Of a stretch of DNA of 64,000 bases, positions 59,480 through 64,000 are shown in pieces (the stretch's first letter is position 1; every line of letters starts with the position of its first letter). The DNA is from Serilophus lunatus (Eukaryota; Chordata; Aves; Passeriformes; Eurylaimidae): NCBI GenBank assembly GCA_013399895.1, contig VXBA01003775.1, positions 64,408 to 128,407 of the forward strand, in the 5' to 3' direction. The translations under genes were made by a program, and so were the position numbers. Below the pieces are notes generated by a model that did no database searches, was not told the origin of the DNA, and saw only the letters and a list, made by a program, of their open reading frames with translations.

Positions 59480-60400
59480 GCCCGGAGCACTGGCAGCACT
59501 GTGCCTTTAAATTGATGCATTCCCATTAAAGAGAGACATTTAAATAATGCAAAGGGGTAAACTAGCTTGAGTTATGTGTGGTTTGAGCTGGGTGACTCTT
59601 ACTGCCTTTTATGGAAATCTCTCATCTAAAGTCCTGCACAATTATCCCCAAGGGCAAGTATTAACCCCATAAAAGAGAGGATATCTACAGTTATACATCA
59701 GACATTACGTATCTGTGTGATGGCTGTGGTTGACTTTGGCTGAAGATGGTTCTTTATTAGAGCCAATGCTGGTAGCTGGATAGCGGGAAGCTGGCTTGGC
59801 TTCCTTTATTCATGAAAGAAAGGGAAACTCTTTGGGCAGAGTGATTAACCCATAGCGCTAATTAAGCACTCTCATCATCCTGCAATAATGAGGCGCTGTT
59901 CATGAAGGNGCCACAAGTCTAATCATGTTCTGGTGGGACGGAGGGAGCTCGGTGAGGCTCCTGTGCGTTCAGAGTCTGGCTTCTGTTCAGGGAGGCAGAG
60001 CTGCAGTCCCAGGGCTCTTTATCACTTCCCTGTCATGGTCCTGCCATCGCTCCAGCGAGGACGATGCTCTCGGCACCTGCAGATCCCGCTGGCTGGGGGG
60101 CAGCGGTGGAAGCTCTGGCACTCCTTTGGTGGCCAGCAAGGTTTGGTCTGTGCTTTGGCGGGGCCCTGTGGGCTCGCAGCAGGGTCTGTATAAACAGACG
60201 GTGTTCTTTGCCGAGCACAGTGGGCTCGTGAGAAAGTTGTTTATTGATCGAGGCAGTGCACAGAGCAGTGAGTTAGCATTGCATTATCTGATGCGTGGCT
60301 GCCGTTCTCCCGCGGGCTGGCTGCCCGTAGCCAGAGCTGCCAAACCTTCCTTGGATTTATTAATCAGGTGATGTCATGAGTCCGGGCCAGTATGTCTGCA
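59480..60400. promoter_or_regulatory. candidate regulatory block / conserved non-coding cluster
   Basis: The first half is AT-rich but word-dense: TTTAAATTGATGCATTCC, CCTTTTATGG, GTGATTAACCC, and CGCTAATTAAGC with TAATTAA at 59859-59865. The second half (59925-60370) is moderately GC-rich and non-repetitive, with TTTATTGATCGAGG and GCATTATCTGATGCG. A 148-codon frame crosses the second half without a recognisable domain; ATCAG|GTGATG at its end is donor-like. I favour a regulatory block, but an unrecognised exon is not excluded. One ambiguous base lies at 59909. Confidence 0.3.
59909..59909. other. single ambiguous base (N)
   Basis: An isolated N in otherwise resolved sequence, either an assembly uncertainty or a small unresolved indel. 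Confidence 0.95.
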
Positions 60401-63068
60401 CTGGCCTCGGTGCCTGTCAAAACTGATCTCTGGAGAAAAACAAAGTACATGTGCAATGGGAGTATTGAGCCACAGTCTGCTCTGAGGTGCACATCCATGC
60501 CTTGGGTCACACTTCAGGAAAAACACTGAACTCAGCAAACCTAGTCTGGAGTTTGTGTGGGAGCCACTGAGGCTGTGTCCGTAAGTGTAACGCCATGTAG
60601 CAGCTCCTAATATCAGCAGCAGTGTGCTTTCCTGAGGGAGGAAGAGAAGAAAAGTACTGTCTCTGGTTGAAGATACAAAGTGGAACTCGGAGAGGGAGGA
60701 GGTTGGAAGGAAGCCTTGGCTGAGAGCTATCCAGAGCTATCCACGTCGTCACAGTTGTAGCGATGCCCTCCCCTCTGGAGGGATCCCAACAACTGCCTGT
60801 CCAAAACACAGGGGGTAAAATTCTCTGTATAGGGATCACTGAGGCTTCAGACAGGTGGGAGCTGCTGGCCTTTGGCTACCAGCAGTGCTTTGCCTTGCCT
60901 TTCTCACTGGCTTTTCCCAGCCCTCAGGTCAGAGGCCAAAGAGGTAGAGAAGCAATAACACAGACTACAAATATTTTTGAGCCCTCATGTTTTACGTTAA
61001 CTCACTCTATTCTCATTAATTAAGAAGTTACTTTCTATGGTAGACTAAGCTCAATCTCTCTCATCCATTCTTTTTTTCTATATTCTTTCTCTACAGCTTT
61101 TTGATTTTCAGGAGGTAAAAACCAATACATAATTACAAAAAAAAATTCTTTGAACTTATAAAATGCAGGTTGCTTAAATTATGCAGTTAAAGGATAAAGA
61201 AAATCACAGAGCAATTTTAACAAATTGCCCTTAACTGGATTGCACAAACAAACCTCTCATAAGAAATCTTAGAAAGGTGTGTTTGAGGGTGTAATCTTAG
61301 CTTGTGGCTAAGTAGAGTTAAACTTGTTTTTCAAGTTGGTTGTGTATAACTTTCTCATGCTAAAGATTGTGAGCATTCCAGAAGGAAAACAGTTCGTCAG
61401 TAGCAGGAGTTTGATGGTAAATGTTGATTATTTCCAGTAATTCTGGCCCCTGGTCCATGTACAGGACTTTACACAGTGACTTTCTTCTTGTTCTGTTTTC
61501 TCATTGACTGAGTTGTAAAATACACGTGTGTATATTTTTATGACATAACCTTGACATTTGCAAGCAGTGCAGTTTTCACATGAACCTGAATATAGCAGAA
61601 TGGACCCAGTCCACTCACACTTCCAATACACTTGCCTTTCTTGTCAGCTGCAAAAGACAATTTGTACATTCTGCATTCGTAGAACAGTGTTATACCCAAA
61701 AGTCCCTTTTTAGTAAACACCACTACCTTGGTTTGGGGTTCCAAAATCCTGTGTGGTCTCTGAATAGTTTTGTAGGATGGCCTACATCCTACATACTTAC
61801 TTTAAATTTTCTAGTTTGTTTGTTTTTTTCTGATGCGTACAATTTTCATTGGTGTTTTTGTAGCATATGCAAACTAATGTAAATATCTGAAGAATTACCA
61901 TGTAAGGAAGCATGATACCTGCAAAACCCTTCTGTACAACAGCCAAGCTTATGTACATAAGAGAACTGTTGATGCTCTATTACAGTTTAATTTGTTAACG
62001 AAACAAGATGGACTGAGCTCCTACTACACCTCTTTGGATGTTTGAGGCTAGGCACAATTAATTTATTTGTACTGTCTGTGTAGGCGTATGCCAGCTAATG
62101 TACTGTAAGAGCTTTTATCTTTATGTTTATAATGAAGAGGGGCAGATTTTTGGCAACCAGACAAGGATTTTCTGATGACTCATTCTCTCTGGACTGTAAA
62201 ACACTTTCTTGTAAAATCAAAGAAGAAAAGTAGTTCCTGTTAGAAGTAGGCTCAACCAGAGTAGTTTGTCCTTCAAAATCTAGCTGTGAAGCAGAAAGAA
62301 GAAAGTCCTCTCTGCTTTCATTTAGCTGTAATTGCACCTTTGCTGAAAATTAAATCATATTTGAAAGCATGGTCTTATATAAGGTATTAAAGCACCCTTG
62401 GAGTAAATGTGATGGAAGTTGCATTGTCAAATACCTTAGTCTATGCTCCATTGTCATTTTACTGGTATTTTGATCACCTTGGCAATCCACTGAACTTTTA
62501 GCTAAGTTAGAGTAGATCTGCTTCAGCAGTAGGTTTGGGTTGTGCTGCTCACCTCCAGGCAAGGTAGGAAGAAATGTCAAGTCTGCGATTTGGTAGAAGC
62601 TGGAACAGGAGTTGGATGTGAGTTGTAGTGCAGAGCTAAATCCTTTTTTTAGAATAATATTTAGCATTGCTTTCTGTTTGAAAGACACATCAAGTAAAAG
62701 TATGTTTCATGTGCCTGCTATTGGAGGAGAAGTATGAATATGGACTCATCCAGGGACCTTAGTAAAACAAGTAAGAATAATTGGAATGCATGAGTGATTG
62801 CTTTACTATGTGTGAGGAGAGAAATCCTGCTTTTAATGAAAAATTATCATCATTCTTTTACTTCATTGTACTTGTGTGTGTTTTTATGTGTGTGCTCCCT
62901 CTCGTGCACTTGCTGTCTCTTTCTCTGGGAGAAGCAGGAGAGTTTGGGCAGCAGAGGGATGTCCATTAATGAACTACTCAGCCCTCCTTTGCGCTCCATC
63001 ACAGTGCTCTTCCTGAATGACATCTTGGGCAATAAAGCTACTGCTCCCTCTTATTAAGGTGGTGTTTA
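60401..63068. other. non-coding DNA
   Basis: No exon recognised. A 10-bp tandem duplication (AGAGCTATCC twice, 60723-60742) and T/A runs are the only small structures I noted. Confidence 0.6.
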
Positions 63069-63160
63069 TGCAATCCAGAGTGGATTAATTTAAATCCCTG
63101 ATTTTAATCACAATTTAAATCAACAAGCAGAACACTTTGATTTAAATAATTAAGTGTAAT
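63069..63160. repeat. AATTTAAATC-rich ancient-repeat-like segment
   Basis: GATTAATTTAAATCC, GATTTTAATCACAATTTAAATC and TTGATTTAAATAATTAAG occur within 90 bp in both orientations, so the segment is partly self-complementary. A similar segment, AATTAAAATCAATTTAAATGG, lies at 48366-48386. This resembles an old palindromic interspersed repeat seen in several amniotes; the name is not recalled. Confidence 0.35.
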
Positions 63161-64000
63161 CTTGTTTTGCATTTTTGCTTTCCAGTTACTTTCCTAAACA
63201 AAGGCTGAGTTTTATTGGTCAATATAATTTGCTAACCAGAGCTGTTTGTTGTACACAGTTGGATTTCTCTAAATACACGTGTACTGCATACATACATTCA
63301 GTCATGTTCTACATTTTTGCACTCTGCTGCTAGAAAATACTGAATCACATTTCTTAATAGAAGTAACAGATCTTTTAATCTCATGTAAGTCACATGTAGC
63401 AAAATACTGTAGATTGAATTAAATTAAAATACAAAAAAGTGATTTTTCAAGACTGCTTTAGTGGTTTAACTATGTTCAGTGTTCCAGCATCCAAGGCAAA
63501 AATTTACATTGGAACTTGTGCTTTTAAAACTGCTGTTATACAAAGCTAATAGCTCCAGCTAGTGTGTTGTGCTGATTGGTTCTGGACACCAAGTGCTTCC
63601 AAATTTGTGAGCCAAGTAGTCTATCATTGCACATCTCAATTTTATTCATGAATGCAACTAAGAAAACAAACTTTTCTGCTTTCTGAATTCCAAACTGTTT
63701 TTCTCACTTACAATGAGCTAATTATAAACTGAACTAGCTGAAAAATGAAGAAAACTGTTACTGTAACTTGCGGAAAAAAATAATGTTGGAAAAAAAATCC
63801 CCATGATAAAGCTTCACCAAACAGTTTTAGATGCCTAGACAGTGAAAGCTATCCATTCAATGGTTAACTTTTCTCCAGAAAAATTAACAGATTGAATAGT
63901 CATGCACATATAAAATCACATGATCTTTTTAAAAAACAAGTTTAGAATGAGATAACCTGTAGTATAGGTTATTATAACTTAATGGTTTTATTTGGAAAGA
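63161..64000. other. AT-rich non-coding DNA at right end
   Basis: No exon, repeat family or RNA gene recognised. A-runs at 63775-63797 are the only low-complexity sequence. Confidence 0.65.

Noticed and set aside
1..64000. tRNA, rRNA, CRISPR arrays, bacterial operons or intact retroviral genes
   Set aside because: Nothing with the required structure was seen on either strand; the sequence is vertebrate nuclear DNA.

Overview
The window looks like a gene-poor stretch of a bird nuclear genome, either intergenic or inside very long introns. Three things point to a bird. First, there is a TG...CA solo-LTR remnant of a type I recognise from avian ERVL elements (50398-50490), flanked by a 5-bp target duplication. 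Second, repeat density is low and consists of old MIR/CORE-SINE-like, L2/CR1-type LINE and possible CR1 pieces, with no Alu, B1 or L1. Third, GC-rich CpG islands sit in an AT-rich background, one of them interrupted by an assembly gap, as is common for avian first exons. The bird call is an inference; the MIR and L2 relics alone only say amniote. I found no open reading frame that I can defend as a protein-coding exon. The longest frames are products of the pentanucleotide array, of runs of N, or of GC-rich or purine-rich DNA.

Layout. 1-24280: AT-rich non-coding DNA with a few ancient SINE/CR1-like pieces (4838, 22026, 23330), simple repeats (7677, 7976) and some segments that look like conserved non-coding elements (8725, 14640, 19640). 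24290-24740: a compact CpG island with a consensus splice donor at 24439/24440. It is followed within 60 bp by a near-perfect 26-bp inverted repeat that folds into an 81-nt, pre-miRNA-sized hairpin. 24740-34420: non-coding, with a clear MIR (27291), a cluster of ancient repeats (29898-30170), a remnant of a LINE reverse-transcriptase C-terminus (30500-30870) and a 390-bp polypyrimidine tract. 34430-35900: a second, larger CpG island cut by a 561-bp N gap (34741-35301). It is the best candidate for a gene start, with the gene unidentified.

35910-50390: non-coding, with scattered simple repeats and homeobox/octamer-rich segments. 50398-50490: the miniature solo LTR. 52577-53236: an uninterrupted 660-bp (TTCTA)n array of about 132 units; the motif is a rotation of ATTCT, the SCA10 repeat. 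53240-64000: more MIR pieces (53352, 53716, 56405), a possible enhancer block at 59480-60400, and an AATTTAAATC-rich relic near the right end.

No gene set works together here. The two CpG islands are probable transcription start regions, and the rest is best read as regulatory or neutral DNA around them. The strongest candidates for something undescribed are the hairpin beside the first CpG island and the pure ATTCT array.
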